From NCBI RefSeq assembly GCF_024868665.1, contig NC_079891.1, positions 30,334,665 to 30,398,664 of the forward strand: 64,000 nt of DNA. The letters run 5' to 3'. Position numbers and translations under genes: made by a program. How positions within the stretch are numbered: position 1 is the first letter of the stretch; every line of letters starts with the position of its first letter. The stretch is from Triplophysa rosa. Taxonomy: Eukaryota > Chordata > Actinopteri > Cypriniformes > Nemacheilidae. Below the pieces are notes generated by a model. That model was not told where the DNA came from. It saw only the letters and a program-made list of their open reading frames with translations, and did not search any database. This document shows positions 33,208 to 45,652 of the stretch, piece after piece.

Positions 33208-33975
33208 AGGCTACAAGGATGTGTTCTTTCTCCACTGCTATATTCACTCTACACAAACGAATGCACCTCTACAGACCCTTCTGTCAAACTCCTGAAGTTT
33301 GCAGATGACACCACAGTCATTGGCCTTATTCAAGATGGTGATGAATCTGCCTACAGAAAGGAGGTTGCTCAGCTGGCTGCCTGGTGTAGTCAAAACAACC
33401 TAGAGCTGAATGCATTCAAGACAGTGGAGATGATAGTGGATTTCAGAAGGAACCCTCCATCACTTCCTCCCCTCACCATCCTGGACAGCACTGTGGATAC
33501 TGTGGAGTCATTCAGGTTCCTGGGCTCCACCATCTCTCAGGACCTGAAGTGGGAGTCCCACATAGACTCCATTGTAAAGAAGGCCCAGCAGAGGTTATAC
33601 TTCCTCCGTCAATTGAGGAAGTTCAACCTACCACAGGAGCTACTGACCCAGTTCTACTCAGTGGTCATCGAATCTGTTCTGTGCACTTCAATTACTGTTT
33701 GGTATGGCTCGGCCACCAAATCAGACCTACGAAGACTACAACGGACAGTTCGTAGTGCTGAGAAAATTATTGGTGCTCCTCTGCCCACACTTCAGGACCT
33801 GTACGATTCCAGAGTGAAAAACAGGGCAAGAAAAATCATCATTGACTCCACACACCCAGCACACAAACTCTTTGATCTGCTGCCCTCTGGCCGGCGCTTT
33901 AGAGCACCAAACACCAGGACTTCCAGACACAGAAGCAGCTTCTTCCCCCAGGCAATCTCCCTCCTAAACAGATAA
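33208..33975 (+). pseudogene. LINE reverse-transcriptase C-terminal fragment
   Basis: An open frame of about 255 codons follows a stop at 33205 and has no proper start. It begins inside the palm domain with QGCVLSPLLYSLYTNE, then KLLKFADDTTV carrying the catalytic Asp pair (33298-33312). The thumb and C-terminal region follows with TVEMIVDFRR, FRFLGSTISQDLKWESHID, LYFLRQLRKFNLPQ, ITVWYGSATKSDLRRLQR and the closing SSFFPQAISLLNR, all diagnostic of the L2/CR1 group. The frame has no internal stop, so the insertion is fairly young. Endonuclease, fingers and most of the palm are absent (the endonuclease start lies inverted just upstream). Confidence 0.92.
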
Positions 33976-34368
33976 CTGCTCCTTAAGAGCAATATTCCAC
34001 TTCCACTACTCCTATAGTGTGCACTACTGTGCCTTATTATATCTACATCTTATGTATACATGTATATAACACTACCTCTACTTACTAAATTATCCATTTG
34101 CACAAGTGTACATACAATCTGTTAATATGTTTATTCTACTATATACTACCCTGTACAATGTCTCTTATATGTTATTATCCCCCATTTTCTGTAAAATAGT
34201 CTTTATTTTATATATGCACAATTTAGAATCTTTTAGACTGTAAATCGTATTATATTGTATTGTCATTGTGTTGAATGTCTGTACTAGAAGCTTCCAACAC
34301 CAAAGAAAATTCCTTGTGTGTGCAAGCACACTTGGCAATAAAGCTCTTCTGATTCTGATTCTGATTCT
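33208..34368 (+). mobile_element. L2-like LINE, 3' portion (5'-truncated and rearranged)
   Basis: Contains the end of the reverse-transcriptase frame (33208-33975), then about 390 bp of 3' untranslated sequence ending in cttggcaataaagctcttct and three gattct units, the short-repeat tail typical of L2-clade elements in place of poly(A). No clear flanking target duplication was seen. The enzyme would copy its own RNA at nicked chromosomal DNA, and relatives can mobilise SINEs like that at 13847. This copy cannot, since most of the polyprotein is missing. Confidence 0.92.
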
Positions 34369-37192
34369 AAATGGGGAATTTTCTTGGCCAAAGCTGTTTG
34401 TTGCAGAGAGACTTTTTTGATTTCAGATCCTAACAAAAAAGTACCATGGCACTACCGTGGTATTCTTGGAATTCCTTTAAAGAACCTAATATACATTAAG
34501 TATACATTAAAATACTATATTTAATGCCACAGTACCACAGTACAAACAAAGTACTTGTTTTGTAAATGGACCTTTGAGAGTAAAAGTTGTGTAGTGGGTT
34601 ACACAATGAAACTGTAGTAACACATTTAACCATTTGACAAATGTCAATATTTGAATGGCAATATCGCAATAAATGGCAATATTTTAATAAAACGGAATTC
34701 ATTCATTAATCAAATATTTTAAAATCAACATATTTAAAAATATTAATAAAACATTTGTTTCATGTTCATTTTCTTTATTTTATTTTAGCTACAATATTTT
34801 AATAAAAGAAAGTGCATGAATTAATCAAATAAATCAAAATTTTATTTTATTGATCAAATGAAACCAATAAACTTAAATAAAAGATAATTATGTAAAATAT
34901 TTTAAAAACAAATAAAAATGTTACTTACAATACAATCCCTCAAATGTTAATTAAAACTAAATTTTTTCTTTTATTTTTTATAAAAACGCTACAATGACTG
35001 CACCTGTTTGGAACAATGAGGTTCTTCTAAGAGGACTCAAGGTCAACTGTTGTTAACAACTTTAAGGTCATCGCAAAACTTTTAAGACTTTTTTATCAAT
35101 ATCTCGCAGGATAACTTTCTCCTGGCTGGTTAAACTGAAGTGAAGGTCAAAGATCAGATGCAGGACTCTAAGTGTAAAAGCACATTCACTGTAACGGAGA
35201 CCGACTCCATGAACACAACACTACAGACGATAAATAATTCAAGACAGTGTTCATTCAGTCAACTTGGGAGAAATCTGATGAGTCACTTTGGACGTTCTTA
35301 GGGGACTGAGTGCAGATCGAAGGATCGTAACTCCAACCAGCATGACAAACAACGAAAGACCGTTGCTAAATTAATTACTCTCAGAAACGGAAGGGATTCT
35401 TGGTGCCTCTGTAAAACAAAAGCACATTGGAATACAACATTCAGTGCCAAAAGAAGGATAAAAATCTTTTTGTTTATAAATATATCGACATCCTGACTTG
35501 AGGTCACCGAAGAGCTTTCACACAACTTCGCCAGCATAATATTTCAGTCGTGCTGCTAAAGCACCAGCCTTCAGAGATGAGGAGACATCCCTTCTCCTTG
35601 ACCTCGGTATAAATGATGGATAAAAGCGGCCGCCTACGCTTTGATTTGATCAAGCCATCAAATTCATGCAGCGGTTTGACATGTGACTTTGCCTCTGGGC
35701 ATGATGGGAAGCGACTGGGCAGCTCATGTCCAAAGCGGATGGATTAAGAACTATTGATCTGATGGAGGGTTGAAGATAGAGGTGGAGAGAGAAGGATAAT
35801 GATACATATAAGAATAGAAGGTGAAGTGATGTGGGAGGGATATGGAGAGAGAAAAGCGAGGTAACACAGAGAAAGAAAGAGTCGATATAGAAAAATCTCA
35901 ACTGGTGGGTGGGGACCCAAAGATGTGCTTATGTTCTGACACAAAAGCGTTTTACAAAAAGTACAACCGCAGATTGCTAATAAGATAATATATTAAGAAA
36001 TATAGTATCTGAACTGTTAGCAAAATACTGTAAATCAGATTAACAGATTCTAACAGGCACAGCGAGACTCTTTTAGTTTTTCATATTCAATTAAACTAAA
36101 CTGGTATTGGAAACATTATTTGCTTACTGTAATTGGACAATTTGTCATTGCACACAGGCGGTTAAGACAGCAAACGCAATGCAAAGTACAGTTTTAGTCT
36201 TGCTAAGAAAACACGAGAAAAACAGAAATCGGTTCGCTCAAACTCTATTGCGGCACAAATGTATCCGTCACTTGGTAAGCAGCTGTACTGTACATTCCGT
36301 ACAAGGCAGATGAAAGGATGTACGTTGCGTGACATGCCCTTATTTTCAATAACAGTGCAAGGTGAAAACCTGAACCCGACAACATAATATCCAGATGTAC
36401 TTGTCTGAGAAAGAAAGATAGAGCAACTCCTTTGAGAATAATAAACCCTTAGAGTCTTGCCATAGAGCTTCCGAGGTGATGATGTAATTTACCAAGACAT
36501 TACATCATAAAAACCCGATCTGAATCATCTGAATCAGGATTACTCACTCCTCGTAGCACGAAATTTAAGAACACGCAGAACACAAAGAGCGTTGGATGAA
36601 GTGGATATGAATCTATATCTATACAATCAAAACTGCAAATGTGTCATATTGTTTGCCAGCGATGATAAATGCCCGCCATATGCGCGCACCCGCGCGACCT
36701 GTTCGTCAGACACAGCAACATGCGCGTTACCTGTCAGACACAGAGACGTGGGCTTGCAGAAATATACATTTGAAGAACAGAAGGAAGAACACTTGTTGAT
36801 GGACGTGTGGTTCACTGTTTACTGTTTGTTTACAAGTAAGAGCGTTTCACAACACACACGTGACACAACACGAGAAAACATGAGCTTTGTTCAAAAGTGT
36901 GTATTTCATTTAAGAGAGCACTGCAGATGTTCTAGATCATCTTAGGAAATGCTCTGAGTTTAGTTCATGCTTTAGTTTGACATGGTCTATTATTCTAAAT
37001 AAGTTGTGTAAACTACATTGACATCAGGACTAGATGAAATTTACAGAAACGCTCGTCTCTTCTGTGTTTGTCTATTCTTTAGTCTCTCTAGTATATTGCA
37101 AAGATATCTGCTTATGATATTTAAAAATATTGATTAAAATGTAATATTAAAATATTGGCGTTAATATTAATTTTATGTAGTAGGCCTATATA
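34369..37192. other. No gene seen; AT-rich then unique sequence
   Basis: 34430-34560 has taccatggcactaccgtgg-type words of a minor dispersed repeat. 34600-34990 is strongly AT-rich with recurring ttaataaaa/aaatattttaa words. 35760-35885 is a purine tract. 36590-36945 holds a plus-strand frame of 117 codons without recognised motif, promoter or splice context. Confidence 0.4.
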
Positions 37193-37371
37193 ATCAGATA
37201 CAAAGTAACTAAGTAACTAGCTACTTGAGTAGTTTTTTCATTGCATATTTTTTTACTTTTACTCAAGTAATTTTTAAAATAGTGACTTTTACTTTTACTT
37301 GAGTAACAATTTCTCTAGTTACTTGTACTTTTACTTGAGTAAAGATTTTGGCTACTCTACCCACCTCTGCA
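37193..37371. mobile_element. hAT-like right-end fragment
   Basis: Repeated ttacttttacttgagtaa words end in gctactctacccacctctg, the inverse of cagaggtgggtagagtag, a typical hAT-like terminus. The left end is missing. Confidence 0.7.
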
Positions 37372-37537
37372 GATAAGAGCAAAATTATTTTCTTTCTGAT
37401 CTAAATTGGAGTGAATGGGTTTTTTTTGACAAATTTTTGGACTCAGTTTGAATGAAATTCTAATAATAAAATCATCCAAAATGTATTCCCACGGATATTG
37501 TTGTAATTGAAATGATGTCACACCACAATAGCTGTCA

Positions 37538-37805
37538 ACTAAAAATGAAAATTCTGTCATCATTTACTTTCTTTCTTCTGCAGAACACAAAAGGAGATAT
37601 TTTGAAGAATGTTGGTAATCAAACACCGGCAGTACCCACTTCCATTTCACTGACACAAAACCAACGCACATCAATGGGTACCGCCGGTGTTCGGTTACCA
37701 ACATTCTTCAATATGTCTTCTTTCGTGTTCTGCAGAAGAAGAAAATGACAAGCGGGTGAGTAAATGATGACAGAATTTTCATGTTTGGGTGAACTATCCC
37801 TTTAA
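37538..37805. mobile_element. TTAA-family element, palindromic copy
   Basis: The left end lacks the outer ttaaagggatagttcaccc and starts at aactaaaaatgaaaattctg. The right end gggtgaactatccctttaa is intact. The centre is a near-palindrome: acaccggcagtaccca pairs with tgggtaccgccggtgt, and the arms gaacacaaaaggagat / gaagaatgttggtaa pair with their inverses. Confidence 0.85.
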
Positions 37806-38514
37806 CTTGGTTTCAAATGCTGCATCATGTTGTTAAACAAAACCTATTTGCTAAATCGAGGAGACCCTCATCAGCTAGTCTGTAAGGATAGCACGGATTC
37901 ATCTAACAGCGTTGTGGCTACAAGTGACGTAGACAGGGAATCTCAGTTAGACTTGGGGAGTATTCGCTTAAATGGGGCGACACAACAAATGGAATACAAA
38001 CAAAAGCGCACGACAGAGGAAGGAAAGTCCTGGGCCGCATTTAACCAAGGAAATTAGGCAGGTGGAGAAGGTAACGGGATGTTGACTTGAATCGGCCTCC
38101 GGGGCAACAGAGTCTCTCCCACTATACTCTGAATGTGTGTGCGTGTGACAGTTTAATGGAGTGAGTGGAGGTCTCCCTGTGGCCTGCGTGTAGCGCGCCA
38201 CAGAACAGATTGAGCCTACGGGCATTTCTCTCTTCCTCAATCTCTCTCTCTCTCTTCTGTGTCCTTGTGTGGGCTGCGAAACACTGAGAATAAAGCGAGG
38301 ATGGATGTATCAGAGATCACACACAGAAAGAGAGGTGGGAAGAGAGCAAGAGAGAGTGCAAATAACATATGGTACACCATGACAGACTACCTTTACATAG
38401 AGTCATAAGGTAAAGATTCAGTGGATGCCACCCTGATATACCTTAAAATATATAAATAACATGGCTGCGATGGGAAAAAAGTCTGTGCCCATATCGTGAC
38501 CAAAACAAAACTGT
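37806..38514. other. No gene seen
   Basis: Unique sequence with a GC-balanced patch at 38020-38240 and a (tc)n tract at 38240-38255. No supported coding frame. Confidence 0.35.
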
Positions 38515-38744
38515 GACACCACCCTCATGTCATTCCTGTATCACTTTCTTTCTTCTGCAGAATACAAAAGAAGATATTTCGAAGAATGTTGGTAAGCAAA
38601 CAACACTGGTTCCTTTTAACTGCCACACAAAATCACAGAGACATTTCTCAAAATATCTTCTTTATGAGTCATACACACATTTTTAATGACACGAGTGATT
38701 CAATTATGACAGAATTTGTATTTTTGGGTGAACTATCCCTTATA
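38515..38744. mobile_element. TTAA-family element, worn ends
   Basis: Core words ctttctttcttctgcagaat, aaaagaagatatttcgaaga and atgttggtaagcaaacaac are intact. The right end is tttttgggtgaactatccc followed by ttataag, having lost the canonical TTAA. Confidence 0.8.
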
Positions 38745-39284
38745 AGTAACTAACTGTATTATATATTTATAAAAACATTTTTTTTCCTGCCTGAAAAGCA
38801 CAAAAATCAAAAGTAAACTGTAAGAAAGAACGCTCGTGCAGACTGTGGTGAGTGTATCAGTTCCCAACAGGCCAGGGCTGTGATGTCTGGGGGCCGCCGG
38901 CTGTTTCACGCCCGACTTGTCATTCAACCACAGGGTTCCTCACGCTGGGAAACAGAGACTAAAGAAGATCCCCCCACCCCACAGAGAGGATCAAATGGCA
39001 TCCATCACAGGCCAAAGAATGACCAGTGAGAGTCCTGTGGTTTACTGCGCGTCGAGATCTCAAGCTTGTCTTTCCTCTAAGATGAGTCCGATGACAAACA
39101 GCAGGTCATGACTCTGTAGTATGCATCCGTGTGTTGGCCTTAAGGATGTGCAAAGACATTTCGTGCATGTTAAATATTTCCCTCTCACATTATACGGTAA
39201 CATGATCGGTAGTACCTTGTTGAAGCATGTGTTCTTGCACTCTTCCAAACGTCTGGCTTTAATAATTCAGTCGCTGGTTAGAGA
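38745..39284. other. No gene seen
   Basis: Unique sequence; no supported coding frame or recognised repeat. Confidence 0.35.
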
Positions 39285-39470
39285 ACACGGCTTAGACAGT
39301 TACGTCACGTTTTCGCTTCTTTGCCGAAGGAGATGACGTATTTACGAAACGCGCTCTGTAGAGCTGTTTGTCCATTTAGGGCTACCGTACACCTCTGAAA
39401 ACACAGTTATGTATAGTATATTGCATTTCTGTCGATAGACCCTCCAAAAAATCACAAACTGGACCTTTAA
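39285..39470. mobile_element. ttaaaggtccag TTAA family, right half
   Basis: Ends with gaccctccaaaaaatcacaa then actggacctttaa, matching the right half of the element at 11569-11830 (acagttatgtata, tgcatttctg, atagaccctcc). The left part (gttacgtcacgttttcgctt, gatgacgtatttacgaaacg) is the family's other internal arm. The outer left TTAA is not found. Confidence 0.8.
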
Positions 39471-42335
39471 TATTGGGTCTATGTTTGCCGTCTAAGTAGG
39501 TGACACGTAAGGTTTTAAGACGAAGATGGTGAATGGTGGGGTGCACCCAAAGATCTGCACTTTATCCGCGTTTGTCTTTAAATCAGCTTTTGTTCGTCTG
39601 GTTTTATATTTCAGTTGCGAACATTCTTACAGCATCACTGTTTAACTTCAACTGATGAAACCTCGGAGCACAGCAGCACATGAAGTGTTCTTGAAATAAA
39701 ATGCAAAAAGAGTCACAGAAACCGAGAAGGAAGGAGAAAAAGAAAGGCAATATGTGAGACGGAGAAAGAGCGAACAAGCGAGCCTCGGGCGTTGAATAAT
39801 TCAGAGGAGCAAAGGGAAGACGAAACAAAGAGCAACAGTAAAACATTGGCAGTTTGACCCAGTGCGATGACTACACCAGAAATATCACAGACAAGCTCTC
39901 TTGCTCACTCGTTCTCTATCTGTGCCAAAGACATCAGTAGCGGCGATGTTCTGCTCTCAGCTCTCCGTCTCTCTTCTGAAGAACAACAGAATGGCTGACA
40001 ACTCCGTTTGACTCTCTCTCTTCATCTCACCTGCTCTGTCTTCACTTTTCAGTCGGTCTCTTCTCTCCCTAATTTCCTCATCAGATGTCTGGCAATCTCT
40101 CCTCTTCTCAACCAAGCATCTGAATCCAACAGAAATGCTACTCTGTGAGTTTCACAAAAGCCGTTTTGAACAACAACTGAACAAGCAGAGGTTGAAGTCA
40201 ACAGCGGTGCTCTACACCATTCAGCACTTTTAAGGGGTTGAAATGAAGAATGGAGTCCATTCACCTGTAGCCTCACTTCTCAAACAGACCGCCCACAGAT
40301 CACTAATGGACCAGCACATGAAAACGATAAAAATCTCTCTGACAAAAATCTGTTTCAGGTACTTAAAGGAAACATTGTGTTCAAGAGCAGAAGTTCATAC
40401 TCGACTTTAAACTGTTTACGAATTAGTTACTTTTAGCCAGAATTCTAATAAACATTTTACACTCATTTTTTCTGTGTTGTTTTGTATACACATTTACAAA
40501 AACCGCAATGAAAATTATTTAAACTAACTCCAACGTTGTAGTGTATTGGTCTATTATTGTGGTACCCATCACTAAACATCACATGGACATACTTTTTTAA
40601 TCTTCTTTTTATCTAACTAAACAGAATAATACACAAAGTGGTTTCATCTCATGATGAAACATGACATCTAGTCACAAGACACATGACAACCAATGAGATT
40701 CAAAGCTAGTATCAACTTCGACTATCACCATATTTAAAAGTATTTGAAAAAGTGAAATGTTGCCTCAGAAATAAGCTTCTAATTTCACCAAATAAACTCA
40801 AAATATGAATCATTTTCTCTCGCAAAAGTATCATCTGGACTGCTTTACATGTAAATTTAAGAAGTTTTAGTAGAAGTAATTAATATGTGAGCCATGACTG
40901 TGAAAACCAGGCTAAAGTCTCAAAATCAAATTTTGAAATACTGCAGCGAGCATCAAAGTTTGATTTCAAGCAATAATTTCACCATGATTTCAATCAACGT
41001 TACACTTTTCCAGAATGTTTTTTATATTATGTGGGATGATTTTATGTGGAATATGTGTATGTAGAAAAAATATTTGGGGGGTGTAATTTCAATAGGCTAT
41101 AAAGATATTTGTGTTTAATTGAAGAAATAAAGTTTCTTCATTTAAACACAAATGGCATGACAGTAAGTAAATTATAATAGATTGTTTTATTATTTGCATG
41201 AACAAGCTGATAAGCATTTAATTTATTATATTTTATCTCATTTTTATCTGTCGTTTTCTGATTTGCACGTACTTTAGCAAATACAGAAAGACAAACAAGC
41301 AAAAAACAAACAAGCAATCAGGTAAAAAAACAACAAATTGCGTTGACAGGCCCCCTCCCTTTCTCTCGCTCTCTCTCTCTCTTTGGGCAATATTAATGGC
41401 TTGTCCCTAGTTTGTAAATGTGCCAGGTTGTGTGAGTGTCTGCAGGCTGTCTATTACAACTCTCCTGAGGGGCTCGGCTCCATATGGCCACGCATATGGC
41501 ACTCAGCACCATCAATTAATGCTGCTACAACTCTGATTTTCTACCAGCGCTGTCTGTCTTCTGTCTGTCGTCTCTGCTCTCTCTTCATCTCCCAGGGTGT
41601 GCCGTGTTTCTCTTTTCTCCCACCTGGGAATCGAGTGTCAAGTCGATAGTCTTCAATTTGATAACCGCAAATTTGTCTCATGCACCCGGTAGAGACGCGT
41701 CTCATGACGGCTGAGGATGATTTGAGGTTGCTTACTGATTTGAGAAGATGCAACATCAGTGTGGATTTTTGACAAACTTGGTGTTGCGTGCGCTCGCACA
41801 CATGCACACATATATGATGTATTATATATATATGCATATATTTTTAGGATTTTACTTGTTTTTTATCATAAAAGAAACCGATGCATGAAACTCATGTTTT
41901 AATCAAATGAATTACGATAAGGCTTTTAAAAGAATCTGCTTTTAATATCGGGAATCATCGTCATAGCCAGTGTGAAGCTCTAAACAGTCTCATCTAAGAC
42001 ACACACACATAAAGAAACCTGGACAGCCAGTCATTGCAATGATCAAAGTGGAGTTCTGTGAAGTGACTCTAGTTCTTACGCTCAGAATCGCTTTTGATGC
42101 TTATATTCTCATTGGATGCTATAGGTGCTGTCAGACCCCGAGAAAATGTTGCACCTCCAGCTCATTAATGTCTGATGCTATGCACTCACACAAGAAAAAA
42201 CACGACTGGTTGGTGTGTTGCCTGAATGACTTAAATGGATTTATTTCTTAGGTGGACAACAGTAAGCAACATTCTTGAATCCATAAATGTCAATCTTGCA
42301 CCCAACATCAAAAAGTAAAGCACCATCTCTGTCTA
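39471..42335. other. No gene seen; regulatory-looking island about 41.4-41.8 kb
   Basis: 39700-39840 is purine-rich. 41350-41780 is GC-balanced and contains ccatatggccacgcatatgg and caccatcaattaatgctgct, with E-box and ATTA words like a conserved enhancer. An open frame of 88 codons at 41383-41649 (plus) follows a pyrimidine tract but has no recognised domain. A (ta)n patch lies at about 41820-41845. Confidence 0.4.
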
Positions 42336-42976
42336 AGGGCGTGTTCATATATGCAATGTTTGGTTCGATTAAAACGAATTCTGGTGCAATTGCTCTGTTA
42401 GTGCGGTTTAGTTGTGTAAGTGTGAACGCTGCCACCCAAACCCTGGTGCGCACTAAACAAGCGGACCGACACCGCTGAAAAAATGAGTCTCGGTCCACTT
42501 TCAAACGAACTCTGGCGCGAATCAAAAACAGGAAGTGATAACAACATACCACCCCGAAAATCAAGTGATTTGGTAATATAAAAGGAGTGTTCATTAGATC
42601 TGTGCTTGCGCAGGTAACGGAGGAATTCCTGGCGCCGTTTTGACTGCAGTAAACACTTCATGAGGTCTTCGCGAGTTACCGGTTTGCTAAAAAGACCATA
42701 ATATGCGCAGGCATACACGGATCATATAACCCACGCAGCACTGTGCACACAGCATTGTTTTGGATGTCAAGTAAGTTCCGTTTTAAAATATAAATCATAA
42801 AAGCTGTCCAATGACGTTGCCACTTTACACGTAAGCTGTTAGGTTCGATATCTTTAGGTGCGCTGTTAAAATGCCAGTTTGAACGCCAAGCGAACCAGGA
42901 CTAAATTATTTTTTTTATTTTTTGGTCCTGACCAAAATAACCAAAAGAACCGAACTAGAAATACAAACGCACCCTA
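42336..42976. mobile_element. Inverted-terminus element (agggtgcgtt family)
   Basis: Left end aagggcgtgttcatatatg and right end (inverse) agggtgcgtttgtat pair imperfectly. Internal words ggttcgattaaaacgaattc, ctggtgcgcactaaacaagc, gaccgacaccgctgaaaaa and tctcggtccactttc are those of a repeat common in cyprinids. The target duplication was not identified. Non-coding. Confidence 0.7.
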
Positions 42977-43130
42977 AAACATAAATTAGCAGGTTACTTT
43001 ATGTACTTATTTTTACGTGTCTACACTGTAGAAAATAAATATATAAAATGTATGAATAAATAATTAAAAAATAAGGCAACCTGATGCAGTAAGATTTTTA
43101 AGTCTAAACAGTAATGTTTATATATGTTTA

Positions 43131-43516
43131 AGATAGTCAAGCAAAACTGTAGCAAAATGAAAATTCAAATGTTATTTTCCCTACAGGTTGAACATTTGGG
43201 ATTGCATTTTCATTTACACACAGCGCGCGCTGTGTGTAAATTTGTGTGCATGCGATTTAATGTTTTTATCAGCTCTGCAGCCGCACATCATGCACGTAAC
43301 TAGCGATGCTGGCTCCGCCTTCACGCAATGACGCTGTGTCGGGGAGGGGGCGTGGCCAACTCGAAATGCATTTTCAAGTCCACATTGAATTTTGCAACAC
43401 CCAACGCGCTGTGTCTAAATGAAAATGCAATCCCAAATGTTTAACCTGTTAATGTCAATGCATTTAGGGAAAATAACATTTGAATTTTCATTTTGCCACA
43501 GTTTTGCTTGACTATC
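43131..43516. repeat. Large inverted repeat with about 100-bp arms
   Basis: Arm 43133-43226 (atagtcaagcaaaactgt, attcaaatgttattttccct, aacatttgggattgcatttt) is repeated inverted at about 43404-43516. The right arm has about 17 extra bases (aatgtcaatgcattta) not present on the left. The loop contains the self-complementary cacagcgcgcgctgtg and a GC-rich patch. Flanking sequence to about 43760 has more tgcattttcattttgca words, so the parent element may be longer. Confidence 0.8.
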
Positions 43517-45269
43517 ATATATAATTAATCCGGGGAATGCATTTTCATTTTGCAACTTAAAGAGCGTTAAAAATATCCATTTAAATAACATATTAAAACT
43601 AGTGTAGGAACTGACCAATGTAATTGATATAATTACATTTTTATTTTCATTTTGCACTTAATGTTGCACATATGTTATTTAAAATGTATATTTAAATACA
43701 CAATTGCATTGTCATTTTACATACTGCATTGCCATTTTGCGTATTGCATTTCAAATTGAAAATAGGTACCAATATGCTTCCATACTTGCTGTCCTACATT
43801 CTTCCAAAACACAACTTTTAAGTAATTTTTTCTACTATGGGAGTCAAGGGTGTTGAGATCTGTTTGGTTATAAGCATTATTCCAAATCTTCAAAAAAATC
43901 CTCAAAAATTCCAGATCTTAACATTTAAAACTCAAACCTCAATCGTGGTGATAAATAAAAAAATCATAAAAAACTCTAAATACAACAGACATCTAACAAT
44001 ACATAAACAACAGCATTAATAAAGTCAGCAAACACTAAAATAGTTATTAAAAAAAAAAACATGCCATAATGTTTGTTTGGAACTTTCAAAATGCTTCTTC
44101 GGTGTAAAATTGTCTGTCCGGATGGGAAAAAATGCTAGCAAGACTAATCTATTCCTCAATCCCTCAGGTCAAAACTGCTTAACCTCACTCGTGTCAACCA
44201 TTGCGACCCATCCCTGAACCACATTAAAAACCTACACACACTCACTGTACTTCTACGTTGCGTCCAAGAAAGTAAATAATTTATTTTATAGTAAGCAAAG
44301 ATTTTCTCTCTTCAATGTAATCCCTATTCACCAACACCCAGGAAACCCAGCACATCACTACATTAACGCATCACTCTCTTCTTGATCGCCTTCCAAAAGA
44401 TTTTGCATGCCTGCCAGGGCCGTTCCTCCCAACTTTGGTCTGTTTCACAAATCTGTCTCCGAGTCTAAGCCCAGGCTTGATTGATTGAGTCAAGCTGCTA
44501 GTTACCATGTGAACCTACAGCGTTGCCTGGGAGACCGGCACAAAGTGCTTCCTCAGATTTTCAAGGTCACTGGATGGAGCAGGTCTGGTTGGGGGGTTGG
44601 ACTTCTCAACTATGAAGACCCAGCGGGTGGGTTGGGGTGATCTTTCACCAAACCTACAGAATACCCCCATTCAACCTGCCTTTCCTCATTGGCCATGCTT
44701 TGACTCCACATAGAATCCGCAACCAATTCTCCCCCCCCCCCTTTTCTTTTCATTCTGCTTAAAAACAGAAAGCTTAAACATCTTGGTTTCCATTATCGAA
44801 AAACAAGGCATTGCACTGAAGAAATGATGAATAGAACCGTTTAATTTCTTTTCTGCTTTTATGGTACCAATAGCATCAAAAACACGATTTCTTTAAAGAC
44901 ATATTGACTAAGTACTCGAGCTGTCCTGGGTCAGAGACACTTTCATTGCACTAAATTGAAGTGGAAATGAAATAAGCTATTTAAACCAGCCTGGGTTTGA
45001 TCTGATACAAAACCACATGAATTAAAGATGGTGTTGCCAACCATATGCCGCTACTCAGCGTTGGATGGCAAACACTTGTTGAAAACAATTGGAGCTAACA
45101 AGCTTAGATTTGTCAAAATCTATTCTGTTTTCATGAAACCTGGGCTTAGAATCAATTTCTTATGCAACGACTTAAAATAAATTTAGTGAATTATTTCCAG
45201 TTGTATTAACTATAAACTCGACTACAATTTCCATTCTGTACACTGCAATGGTGCTTTTAAGTCATTGTG
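43517..45269. other. No gene seen
   Basis: To about 43760 it shares attttcattttgcac words with the inverted repeat. After that it is unique sequence, with GC-balanced patches at 44150-44720. An eleven-base C run lies at about 44731. No coding frame is supported. Confidence 0.35.
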
Positions 45270-45277
45270 ATATTTTC

Positions 45278-45644
45278 TAGTGCTGTCACTTCGATTAATC
45301 ACGATTAATCGATTCCAAAACAAATGTTTCTGTTATATATATATATATATTTATAATATAGTGTGAATGACGTGTTTATTTATATGTACAGTATATATAA
45401 ATACACAAACATACATGTATATATTTAAGAAATATGAGTAATATATATTCATTTTATACATAATGTAAGATATATTTAAATATAAATGGATATATTTACG
45501 TCAATATTTGTTATACAGTTTATGCATACATGTATGTGTGTGCATTAATATATACATATAAATGGCACCTTATATACGTATTGTATAAACCCAAACATTT
45601 ATTTCAGAATCGATTAATCACGATTAATCGATTTGACAGCACTA
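45278..45644. mobile_element. Short hAT-like element (tagtgctgtca family), complete
   Basis: Left end tagtgctgtcacttcgatta and right end (inverse) tagtgctgtcaaatcgatta pair well. The flanking 8-mer atattttc is identical on both sides (45270-45277 and 45645-45652). Both ends carry cgattaatcacgattaatcg arrays; the middle is AT-rich with (ta)n. 367 bp, non-coding. Confidence 0.93.
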
Positions 45645-45652
45645 ATATTTTC

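Noticed and set aside
36592..36945. 117-codon plus-strand frame
   Set aside because: No recognisable motif, promoter or splice context, and the residue content looks random.
42241..42718. Overlapping frames of 106-117 codons on the minus strand
   Set aside because: They lie inside the agggtgcgtt inverted-terminus repeat and carry no transposase motif.
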